Shown: piece by piece, positions 28,719 to 34,213 of the stretch | Layout: each line of letters starts with the position of its first letter | Position numbering within the stretch: the first letter of the stretch is position 1 | NCBI GenBank assembly: GCA_963169195.1 | Contig: CAUJDN010000134.1 | Coordinates: 1 to 34,213, forward strand | DNA from: Acidobacteriota bacterium | GTDB lineage: Bacteria > Acidobacteriota > Vicinamibacteria > Vicinamibacterales > UBA2999 | Length of the DNA: 34,213 nucleotides | Direction: 5' to 3' | Translations under genes and position numbers: made by a program | Notes under the pieces: model-generated | The model's input: only the letters and a program-made list of their open reading frames with translations | Database searches by the model: none | What the model was told of the DNA's origin: nothing

Positions 28719-29693
28719 GGCAGCCGGCGCCGCGACGGCGGCGACGAATGTCGCGAGGTCGATGTTGGCGCCGGTGACGATGGCGACCACCGGGCCGGCG
28801 GTGGCCACGCGGCCCGAGGCGAGCGCGGCGACCCCCACCGCCGCTGACCCCTCCACCATGAGATGCTCTTCCGCGGCGAGCGCGCGCATCGCGGCACGCA
28901 GCTCGTCCTCGCCGACCGTCACGACCGCGTCCACCAGCTGCTGCACGAGCGGGAAGGTGATGGCGCCGGGCTCGAGGTTCCCGGCCAGCCCGTCGGCCAG
29001 CGTCGGCGTCGGCTCGATGGCGGTGATCGCCCCGCGGGCGAGACCGGCCGTGAAGGGCGTGGATGCCGCGGCCTCGACGCCCACGACCCGCGCGCGTGTC
29101 GCGGCGGCACGCAGGGCCAGCCCGACGCCGCTCGCCAGCCCTCCGCCGCCGAGCGGCACCACGACCGTGGCGACGTCGGGGCAGGCCTCCACGATCTCCA
29201 GGCCGAGCGTCCCGGCACCGGCGATGACATCCGGGTGGTTGTAGGGCGAGATGAAGACGCCGCCTCGCTCCTGCACGAAGGCGTGTGCGCGGCGCTCCGC
29301 CGCATCGTAGTCGGGTGCCTCGTCATGCAGGTCGGCGCCGTGACGCCGGATGGCGGCGCGCTTGGCGAGCGGCGCGTTCGCCGGCGTGAAGATCACGACG
29401 CGCAGCCCGAGCCGCTCCGCGGCGAAGGCCATGGCCCGCCCGTGGTTGCCCGCTGATGCGGTCACCACCATCGGCCGCGCGGCCCGGTCCGGATGGGACT
29501 CGACGAGGCGGAGGAGCGCGTTGAACGCGCCGCGGATCTTGAACGAGTTCGTCAGGTTGAGCGATTCGAGCTTCAGCAGCGTGCGCCCGCCCGACACCGA
29601 AGACAGCCACGCCGATTCCCGCATCGGCGTCGGCGCCAGCCACGGGCGGAGGCGCGTGCGGGCACGGAAGATGTCGAGGACGGACGGGGACAT
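28713..29693 (-). CDS. PLP-dependent threonine/serine dehydratase-like enzyme
   Basis: 326 residues, fold type II PLP enzyme without a C-terminal regulatory (ACT) domain. The PLP lysine is K52 in NLTNSFKIRGA, the phosphate-binding loop is VPLGGGGLASG, and SAGNHGRAMAFAA is the substrate loop. It most likely deaminates threonine or serine to a 2-oxo acid (catabolic threonine ammonia-lyase type) or is a serine racemase-like relative; the size fits both. The ATG is directly preceded by the repeat word GAACCCC, as in the gene at 34036, and no Shine-Dalgarno sequence is seen. It is the last gene of the minus-strand run FHA - MBL - receiver - PLP enzyme, but a 139-base repeat-rich gap makes operon membership uncertain. 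Confidence 0.88.
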   Translation of the reverse strand: MSPSVLDIFRARTRLRPWLAPTPMRESAWLSSVSGGRTLLKLESLNLTNSFKIRGAFNALLRLVESHPDRAARPMVVTASAGNHGRAMAFAAERLGLRVVIFTPANAPLAKRAAIRRHGADLHDEAPDYDAAERRAHAFVQERGGVFISPYNHPDVIAGAGTLGLEIVEACPDVATVVVPLGGGGLASGVGLALRAAATRARVVGVEAAASTPFTAGLARGAITAIEPTPTLADGLAGNLEPGAITFPLVQQLVDAVVTVGEDELRAAMRALAAEEHLMVEGSAAVGVAALASGRVATAGPVVAIVTGANIDLATFVAAVAAPAAH

Positions 29694-29792
29694 GGGGTTC
29701 TCAGGTTCTCAGGTTCTCGGGTTCTCAGGGTCCGTGGGGGCTCGGGGTCTTGGGGCAGGGGGCCTGGGGCCTGGGGTCCTGGCGACCCGTCT
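29694..29792. repeat. Repeat-rich leader of the PLP-enzyme gene (periods 8 and 7)
   Basis: Read on the minus strand toward the ATG, CCCCAGG/CCCCAAG-type heptamers are followed by octamers of the type TGAGAACC (about four copies), ending GAGAACCCC-ATG. It fills most of the 139 bases between the receiver gene and the PLP-enzyme gene. I see no promoter in it. Confidence 0.8.
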
Positions 29793-29832
29793 TGTTGGCT
29801 TCCGGCGGTCGACCCCCGACTCCCGGCGCCGT

Positions 29833-30195
29833 CTATCCCCCGAGCAGCTGCGGCAGCTGCTGCACGAACGCCGAGCGGGCGAGGATGCGGTCCACGCCGG
29901 CCTGGCGCGCGGCGTCGATGGTGGCGGTGTCCACGTGGGACACGAAGCCCACCGTCGGGATGCCGGCGAGGGCCGGATCGCCCTTGAGCGCCGCGACGAT
30001 TTCCAGCGGCCTGACACCCGCGCTGTTCAGGTCCAGGATGACGAGGGCGGGCGCCGGGGTCCCGCGGGCCGCCGCCAGCACCGCATCCAGCGAGCGCGTG
30101 AACGTCAGATCCACGCCCACCCCCTTCGCCGCGGCCGAGATGCGGGAGCTGAGCATGAGGTCGTGAACGACCGCCAGTACGGTGGGGGTGGCCAT
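29833..30195 (-). CDS. Stand-alone receiver-domain protein (atypical)
   Basis: 120 residues covering one CheY-like receiver and nothing else. The fold pattern is present: VLAVVHDLMLSSRI, then ALVILDLNSAG with D55 at the phospho-acceptor place, IPTVGFVSHVD for the Thr/Ser strand, and VDRILARSAFVQQL for the last strand. The conserved Lys before the final loop is Arg here, and the first acidic pocket has one Asp rather than two, so phosphorylation chemistry may be weak or lost. The start at ATG 30195 is chosen; an in-frame start 8 codons upstream would run through repeat DNA. It lies 33 bases after the glyoxalase-II-like gene on the same strand. The partner is unknown. Confidence 0.75.
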   Translation of the reverse strand: MATPTVLAVVHDLMLSSRISAAAKGVGVDLTFTRSLDAVLAAARGTPAPALVILDLNSAGVRPLEIVAALKGDPALAGIPTVGFVSHVDTATIDAARQAGVDRILARSAFVQQLPQLLGG

Positions 30196-30203
30196 TGATG
30201 ATG

Positions 30204-30223
30204 GACGATTATCGGCCATCGTC
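30204..30223. repeat. Palindromic element (GACGATTATCGGCCATCGTC)
   Basis: GACGAT and ATCGTC arms surround TATCGGCC. The word matches the element at 28684-28718 (shared TATCGGC-N-ATCG). It occupies the short gap between the glyoxalase-II-like and receiver genes. Confidence 0.45.
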
Positions 30224-30228
30224 GATGG

Positions 30229-30900
30229 TCAGCGGCCGCGCGGCATCAGCCACTCGAGCACGAACGGGTTGGTCGAACGCTCGCGGCCGATCGTCGTGGC
30301 AGGCCCGTGGCCGGAGTAGACGACGGCCTCGTCCGGGAAGCGGAAGAGCACCTCGGTGATCGAGCGCATCAGCGTCTCGTAGTTCCCGCCCGGGAGGTCC
30401 GTGCGGCCGATGGAGCCCGCAAACAGCGTGTCGCCCACGAACAGACCTTCCAGCGCGGCGGGCTCGGCCACGCGGCTGACCGCCAGGCACACCCCGCCCG
30501 GGCAGTGGCCCGGCGTGTGGTGCACGGCCACCTCGTAATCGCCGAAGCGGCCCCAGGGGCCGTCGCCTTCGTAGTAGTGATCCACGGGCGGCGGCTGCTC
30601 GATGCGGAGGCCGAACATGGCGCCCTGGGCGGCAGCGCGCTCGTAGAGCGGCTGGTCGTCCCGATGCAGCCAGACCGGCGCCCGAAGGGCCCGGACCGCA
30701 CGGCCCACCCCGGAGACGTGATCCAGGTGCGCATGGGTCAGCAGGATGGCGGCCACCTTCAGCCGGTGCTCGGCCATCACTGCCAGCAGCTCGTCCACCT
30801 CGTCTCCCGGATCGATGCACACGGCCTCCCGCGTCCGCTCGCAGCCGAGGACGAAGCCGTTCTTCATGAAGGGAGGCGCCGCAGCGGTGAAGAGGAGCAT
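30229..30900 (-). CDS. Metallo-beta-lactamase-fold hydrolase, glyoxalase II-like (YcbL type)
   Basis: 223 residues. Metal-binding motifs of the family: LLTHAHLDHVSG (H56, H58, D60, H61), HHTPGHCPGGVC, FVGDTLFAGSIGRTDLPGG and the last His in VYSGHGPATTIGRERSTNPF. This set matches the short YcbL-like glyoxalase II group, which lacks the C-terminal substrate domain of GloB. It probably hydrolyses a glutathione-type or other thioester. Its ATG overlaps the stop of the FHA gene (TGATG); a GTG one codon upstream is also possible. Translation is therefore likely coupled to the FHA gene. Confidence 0.92.
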   Translation of the reverse strand: MLLFTAAAPPFMKNGFVLGCERTREAVCIDPGDEVDELLAVMAEHRLKVAAILLTHAHLDHVSGVGRAVRALRAPVWLHRDDQPLYERAAAQGAMFGLRIEQPPPVDHYYEGDGPWGRFGDYEVAVHHTPGHCPGGVCLAVSRVAEPAALEGLFVGDTLFAGSIGRTDLPGGNYETLMRSITEVLFRFPDEAVVYSGHGPATTIGRERSTNPFVLEWLMPRGR

Positions 30901-31286
30901 CACTCAAGGATAGCGTCGGGAGCCGGGAACCGGGAGTAGAAGCGCGACGGGACCTCGAGACCCCAAGCCCCAAGCCCCAAGCCCCCAGCCCCAAGCCCCA
31001 AAGACCACGAGAACTCGAACGCCACCCGCCCGACGCGCAGGGTGTCGGCGGCCTGCAGGGGTGTCGGCTGCTCGACGCGGCAGTCGTTCACGTACGTCCC
31101 GTTCGTGCTGCCGAGGTCCTCGACGGTCAGGACGCCCTCCGCAGACGAGGCGAGGCGGCAGTGCACGCGGGAGACGAGGGGGGCGTCCACGACGAACTGC
31201 GCGCCGGTGGCGCGGCCGATGGTACGAATCTCGCCAGGAAGCAGCCGGAAGGAAAGGTCGGGCTCGGTCGACCGGAGAATCCACAT
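30900..31286 (-). CDS. FHA-domain protein with repeat-encoded C-terminal tail
   Basis: 128 residues. A forkhead-associated domain, which binds phosphothreonine peptides, covers residues 1-95: EIRTIGRATGAQFVVD, LVSRVHCRL and VEDLGSTNGTYVNDCRV. The S-R-x-H and N-G motifs for phosphopeptide contact are intact. After AFEFSW the tail (about 35 residues) is encoded by CCCCAAG heptamers and GGGAACC repeats, giving low-complexity Gly/Leu/Ala sequence (LGLGAGGLGLGAWGL) and then SRFPAPD. The start at 31286 begins the fold (MWILRSTEPDLSFRL); an in-frame start at 31442 would run 52 residues into the divergent MFP gene region. TACACT lies 9 bases before the ATG. Its stop overlaps the start of the hydrolase gene. 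Confidence 0.82.
   Translation of the reverse strand: MWILRSTEPDLSFRLLPGEIRTIGRATGAQFVVDAPLVSRVHCRLASSAEGVLTVEDLGSTNGTYVNDCRVEQPTPLQAADTLRVGRVAFEFSWSLGLGAGGLGLGAWGLEVPSRFYSRFPAPDAILE
30918..30936. repeat. GGGAACC-type repeat inside the FHA gene end
   Basis: GGGAGCCGGGAACCGGGAG, nearly three heptamers of the same unit as at 33945-33972, encoding part of the FHA protein tail. Confidence 0.65.
30961..31002. repeat. Period-7 tandem repeat (CCCCAAG x6) inside the FHA gene
   Basis: Six heptamers in perfect register: CCCCAAG three times, CCCCCAG, CCCCAAG, CCCCAAA. They are read on the minus strand as CTTGGGG in the C-terminal tail of the FHA protein. Seven is not a multiple of three, so gain or loss of one unit shifts the frame. 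Confidence 0.9.
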
Positions 31287-31295
31287 GACCGAACA

Positions 31296-31301
31296 AGTGT
31301 A
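31296..31301 (-). promoter_or_regulatory. Candidate -10 element (TACACT) for the FHA gene
   Basis: TACACT on the minus strand ends 9 bases before the ATG at 31286, with no Shine-Dalgarno sequence, in the divergent region shared with the MFP gene. Another leaderless arrangement is likely. Confidence 0.4.
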
Positions 31302-31383
31302 CCGGGATCCATCGCCGGGCGCCGCGTCGGGCGTGGCGGGCACGGGAACCCTGCCCGTCCCGGCGTCGTAACACGTCAATGTC

Positions 31384-32577
31384 ATGACCAGATCCCGCAA
31401 GTGGACCCTGGGCGCCGTGGTGCTCGGCATCGTCGTCGCCACCGCCTACGGCGTGACCACCGCCAACGGCGCCTCGACCAGCATCGATCCGTCGCGCCTG
31501 GCCAGCGTGGAGCGCGGACCGATGGTCCGTTCGGTGGTCGCGACCGGCAAGGTCGAGCCCATCACCAAGGTGGAGATCAAGTCGAAGGCCAACGGCATCA
31601 TCGAGCGGCTCGCCGTGGACGTGGACCAGCTGGTCGAGTCCGGGCAGGTGCTGGCCGAGCTGGACAAGGAAAACCTGCGTGCCCGCCTCCGCGAGGCGCG
31701 CGCCAACCTCGAGGCGGCCCGGGCCGCCCTGACCGCCGCCGAAGCCCAGGCGGCCAAGCACGAGATCGAGGCCGAGGCGCCGGACGTGGCGTTCGCCAAG
31801 GCCGCCTACGACCGCGCCAGGTCGCTCAACGAGCAGAAGCTGGTGTCGCAGGAAGCGCTCGATCAGGCGAAGACCACCTACGAGCAGGCGGTCAACCGGC
31901 AGCGCGCCGCCGGCTCGCAGGCCCTCATCGGCCGGGCGAAGGTGAACGAAGCGCGCGCCCAGGTGGCGCAGGCGGCCGCCGCGGTCGAACGGGCGGAGGA
32001 GGAGCTGGCCAACGCCACCATCAAGGCGCCCATCCGCGGCACCGTCCTCACCCGCGACGTGGAGATCGGCAGCCCTGTCTCGTCCATCCTCAACCTTGGC
32101 GCCAACGCCTCGCTGGTGCTGACGCTGGGCGACATCGACAGGGTCTTCGTGCGCGGGAAGGTGGACGAGGCCGACATCGGGCAGGTGCGGCTCGACATGC
32201 CCGCCCGCATCACCGCCGAGAGCTTCAAGGACAGGGTCTTCAGCGGGCGCGTCACGCAGATCTCGCCCATCGGCGTCGAGAAGGACAACGTCACCACCTT
32301 CGAGGTCGAAGTGTCCATCGACAACCCGGGGAAGGAGCTGAAGGCCAACATGACGGCCAACGCGGAGATCGTGCTCGAGGAGCACGCCGACGCGCTCATC
32401 ATCCCCGAGGCCGCCATCACGTACGACGCCGACCGCAACGCCTGGGTGGAAGTCGCCGACCCCACGGCCGACAAGGGCCGCCGCCGCACCGCCGTGAAGG
32501 TGGGCATCGGCAACGGCACGAAGACGGAAGTGCTGGACGGACTGAAGCCGGGCGAGAAGGTCATCCTGCCCGGCTGA
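31384..32577 (+). CDS. Periplasmic adaptor (membrane fusion) protein, MacA-like
   Basis: 397 residues. An N-terminal membrane anchor (WTLGAVVLGIVVATAYGVTT) is followed by a beta-barrel/lipoyl half (GKVEPITKVEIKSKANGIIE), an Ala-rich coiled-coil hairpin (about 95-200, with DVAFAKAAYDRARSLNEQKL), the second lipoyl half (ELANATIKAPIRGTVLTRDV) and the barrel and membrane-proximal parts (VRGKVDEADIGQVRL, ending in GLKPGEKVILPG). This layout is that of HlyD/MacA adaptors, which link an inner-membrane pump to an outer-membrane channel. It is followed by a MacB-type permease gene and a second permease gene. The separate ATPase is probably beyond the window. A role in efflux of drugs, peptides or lipoproteins is a family inference. 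Confidence 0.93.
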   Translation: MTRSRKWTLGAVVLGIVVATAYGVTTANGASTSIDPSRLASVERGPMVRSVVATGKVEPITKVEIKSKANGIIERLAVDVDQLVESGQVLAELDKENLRARLREARANLEAARAALTAAEAQAAKHEIEAEAPDVAFAKAAYDRARSLNEQKLVSQEALDQAKTTYEQAVNRQRAAGSQALIGRAKVNEARAQVAQAAAAVERAEEELANATIKAPIRGTVLTRDVEIGSPVSSILNLGANASLVLTLGDIDRVFVRGKVDEADIGQVRLDMPARITAESFKDRVFSGRVTQISPIGVEKDNVTTFEVEVSIDNPGKELKANMTANAEIVLEEHADALIIPEAAITYDADRNAWVEVADPTADKGRRRTAVKVGIGNGTKTEVLDGLKPGEKVILPG

Positions 32578-32579
32578 AC

Positions 32580-32635
32580 CCCCAAGCCCCAAGCCCCAAG
32601 CCCCAAGTCCCAAGTCCCAAGCCCCAAGCCCCAAG
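32580..32635. repeat. Period-7 tandem repeat (CCCCAAG x8) before the permease gene
   Basis: Eight heptamers in perfect register (CCCCAAG four times, TCCCAAG twice, CCCCAAG twice), then TCCCCG and the ATG. They fill 56 of the 64 bases between the MFP and permease genes. The leader has no Shine-Dalgarno sequence and almost no G on the coding strand apart from the unit's own. Confidence 0.95.
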
Positions 32636-32641
32636 TCCCCG

Positions 32642-33934
32642 ATGCGCGAAGCCCTCACCCAGGCGCTCGACAACCTCCGCGCGAACACGCTGCGCAGCGT
32701 CCTGACGATGTTCGGGATCCTGTGGGGCGTCATCGCCGTGGTGGTGCTGGCCGCCACGGGCGAGGGCTTCCAGCGCGGCAACCAGGTCGTGCTCGAAGAG
32801 CTCGGGAAGAACATCGCCATCGTCTGGGGGGGACGGACGACGATGCAGGCGGGCGGCGAGCGCGCGGGCCGGCGCGTGCTGCTCACCGTGGAGGACGCGC
32901 GCGCCATCGAGCGCGACGCGCCGCTCGTGGCCGTCGTCAGCGCGGAGATCAACCGCGGCCTCCGCATCACGAGCCGCTACAACGCCGCATCGCTCTCCGT
33001 GCACGGGATCGAGCCTCAGTACCAGGCCATTCGCACGCTGGACATCGATCAGGGACGCAACTTCGTTCCTGCGGACGATGAGCAGGCGCGGCGCGTGGCC
33101 ATCATCGGCGCGGATGCCTGGGCGCAGCTGTTTGGCGCGCGCGACGGATTGGGCGGGACGGTGGATCTGAACGGCATCCCGTACACCGTTGTCGGGCGGA
33201 TCCGGAAGAAGAACCAGGACAGCAACTACAGCGGGCCCGACAACGACAAGCTCTTCGTGCCGTTCCAGGCCATGGCGCGGGACTTCCCGCGCGCGGACGT
33301 GCCGCCGGGCACGGTCTCGCAGCTGATCGTGGCGCCGAAGCCCTGGGTGGTGGCGGACCTTCCCCGCGTGCTCGACCAGCGAACGGGCCGCATCCAGGAC
33401 GTGGACTGGCCGCTCGAGCGCGACGTGCGCCACGTGCTGGCGCGCCGCAAGGGCTTCAACCCGGACGATCGGGATGCCCTCTCGGTGTGGGACACCTCGC
33501 TCGAGAGCCTCATGTTCGGCCGGATGATCGGCACCATGAAGCAGTTCTTCAGCATCGTCGGCTTCATCACCCTCGCGCTCGGCGGGCTGGGGGTGATGAA
33601 CATCATGCTGGTGGCGGTTCGCGAGCGCACGCGCGAGATCGGCGTCCGCAAGGCGCTCGGGGCCACGACGGCCGCGGTCCAGCGGCAGTTCTTCCTCGAA
33701 GGCTTCTTCCTCACCATGCTCAGCGGCACGATCGGCTTCGCCGTGGCACTGGGGCTCTGCGGCCTCGTGAACACGCTCCCGATGCCCGAGCGTTTCCAGG
33801 GCATGGTGATGACCTGGCAGTCCGGCGCCATCGCGCTGGCCACGCTGGTCCTGGTGGGCGTCGTGACCTCGACCTATCCCGCCCGCCGCGCGGCACAGCT
33901 GCCGCCGGTGGAGGCGCTCAGGTACGAGACATAG
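32642..33934 (+). CDS. ABC transporter permease, MacB/FtsX type
   Basis: 430 residues. The layout is that of MacB-family permeases without the ATPase: a cytosolic N-terminal helix (ALDNLRANTLRSVLTMFGIL), a first membrane helix, a periplasmic MacB_PCD domain (about 40-300), then three membrane helices with the FtsX signature (GLGVMNIMLVAVRERTREIG, GVRKALGA, FFLEGFFLTMLSGTIGFAVA) and the ending PVEALRYET. It moves substrates or transmits force in the periplasm together with the MFP encoded upstream. An ATP-binding partner is required and not present in the window. It is preceded by an eight-copy heptamer repeat; a second, truncated paralogue follows. Confidence 0.92.
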   Translation: MREALTQALDNLRANTLRSVLTMFGILWGVIAVVVLAATGEGFQRGNQVVLEELGKNIAIVWGGRTTMQAGGERAGRRVLLTVEDARAIERDAPLVAVVSAEINRGLRITSRYNAASLSVHGIEPQYQAIRTLDIDQGRNFVPADDEQARRVAIIGADAWAQLFGARDGLGGTVDLNGIPYTVVGRIRKKNQDSNYSGPDNDKLFVPFQAMARDFPRADVPPGTVSQLIVAPKPWVVADLPRVLDQRTGRIQDVDWPLERDVRHVLARRKGFNPDDRDALSVWDTSLESLMFGRMIGTMKQFFSIVGFITLALGGLGVMNIMLVAVRERTREIGVRKALGATTAAVQRQFFLEGFFLTMLSGTIGFAVALGLCGLVNTLPMPERFQGMVMTWQSGAIALATLVLVGVVTSTYPARRAAQLPPVEALRYET

Positions 33935-33944
33935 CGACAGTGAC

Positions 33945-33972
33945 GGGAGCCGGGAACCGGGAACCGGGAACC
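33945..33972. repeat. Period-7 tandem repeat (GGGAACC x4)
   Basis: GGGAGCC followed by three GGGAACC units in perfect register, just after the first permease stop. The same unit is found at 30918-30936. Confidence 0.85.
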
Positions 33973-33988
33973 GAACGGCGACGGGCGA

Positions 33989-34036
33989 GAACCCCAGAAC
34001 CCCAGAACCCCAGAACCCCAGAACCCCAGAACCCCA
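33989..34036. repeat. Period-8 tandem repeat (GAACCCCA x6) running into a start codon
   Basis: Six perfect GAACCCCA units. The last A of the sixth unit is the A of the ATG at 34036. There is no Shine-Dalgarno sequence. The gene at 29693 has the same GAACCCC-ATG context on the other strand. Confidence 0.95.
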
Positions 34037-34213
34037 TGCAACTCCTCACCGAAATCATCCGAGAAGCCTTCACCGGCCTGGCGCGCAACCGGACGCGTGC
34101 CGTGCTGTCGATGCTCGGCATCTCGTGGGGCATTGTCTCGGTGGTGGTGCTGCTGTCCTACGGCAACGGCTTCCGTGACGCGCTGGCGCGCGGGTTCCGC
34201 GGTGCGTTCGGCG
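34036..34213 (+). CDS. Second ABC permease of MacB/FtsX type, truncated by the window edge
   Basis: The first 59 residues are visible. The N-terminal cytosolic helix LTEIIREAFTGLARNRTRAV and first membrane helix (LSMLGISWGIVSVVVLLSYG) match the first permease (ALTQALDNLRANTLRSVLTM, ILWGVIAVVVLAATG), so this is a paralogue, perhaps forming a heterodimer with it. The gene is open at the right edge of the window. It starts at ATG 34036, whose A is the last base of a period-8 repeat. Confidence 0.88.
   Translation, partial: MQLLTEIIREAFTGLARNRTRAVLSMLGISWGIVSVVVLLSYGNGFRDALARGFRGAFG

Noticed and set aside
31287..31442. Upstream start of the FHA gene at 31442
   Set aside because: It would run through the divergent promoter region and into the MFP gene; the FHA fold begins at 31286.
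30961..32635. CCCCAAG arrays as a CRISPR array
   Set aside because: Units are 7 bases in direct tandem without spacers, and no cas gene is near.

Overview
The window is very GC-rich and gene-dense, with no stretch above about 270 bases lacking a gene. It carries chromosomal housekeeping genes, a 2-oxo acid dehydrogenase set, an outer-membrane barrel protein (so a two-membrane cell), a sigma-54 activator and many short C-rich tandem repeats around start codons. This mix best fits an Acidobacteriota chromosome, probably of the Vicinamibacteria type. That placement is inference from gene content and repeat style; there is no rRNA gene to test it. No tRNA, insertion sequence, phage gene or CRISPR array was found.

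Layout. 1-4.3 kb: the end of an outer-membrane porin gene, then the 2-oxoglutarate dehydrogenase operon sucA-sucB (minus strand). 4.3-9 kb: a small unrecognised gene, then a minus-strand run of an exported YtcJ-type amidohydrolase, an exported LolA-like protein and a one-POTRA outer-membrane barrel. 9-11.1 kb: panE, a TauE/SafE exporter and its DUF1634 partner (plus strand). 11.1-16.9 kb: a two-gene module (minus strand) of a SNF2-type helicase and a large Eco57I-like adenine methyltransferase, the best candidate for a defence or epigenetic system. 17-19.4 kb: a divergent pair (a 68-residue protein and a CpaE/TadZ-like ATPase) whose shared intergenic region has two back-to-back sigma-54 promoters and two copies of one palindromic motif; then smr, queF and an HU-like gene with a near-consensus sigma-70 promoter. 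19.5-20.9 kb: an NtrC-type sigma-54 activator whose receiver domain lacks its phospho-acceptor aspartate. 21.2-24.8 kb: lpdA, a second E2 gene and lipB, which supply E3, E2 and lipoylation for 2-oxo acid dehydrogenases including the SucAB complex. 24.9-29.7 kb: an ECF sigma factor, an M28 peptidase, a degenerate malate-dehydrogenase-like protein, an SDR and a threonine-dehydratase-like enzyme. 29.8-31.3 kb: receiver-only, glyoxalase-II-like and FHA proteins. 31.4 kb to the end: a MacA-like periplasmic adaptor and two MacB-type permeases, the second cut by the window edge.

Two themes run through the window. First, several genes have a -10-like hexamer only 6-9 bases before the start codon, which suggests leaderless mRNAs. 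Second, short tandem repeats with periods of 7, 8, 9 and 10 bases sit in leaders, often touching the start codon. Related units also lie inside genes: E2 linkers, the helicase C-terminal region and the tail of the FHA protein.
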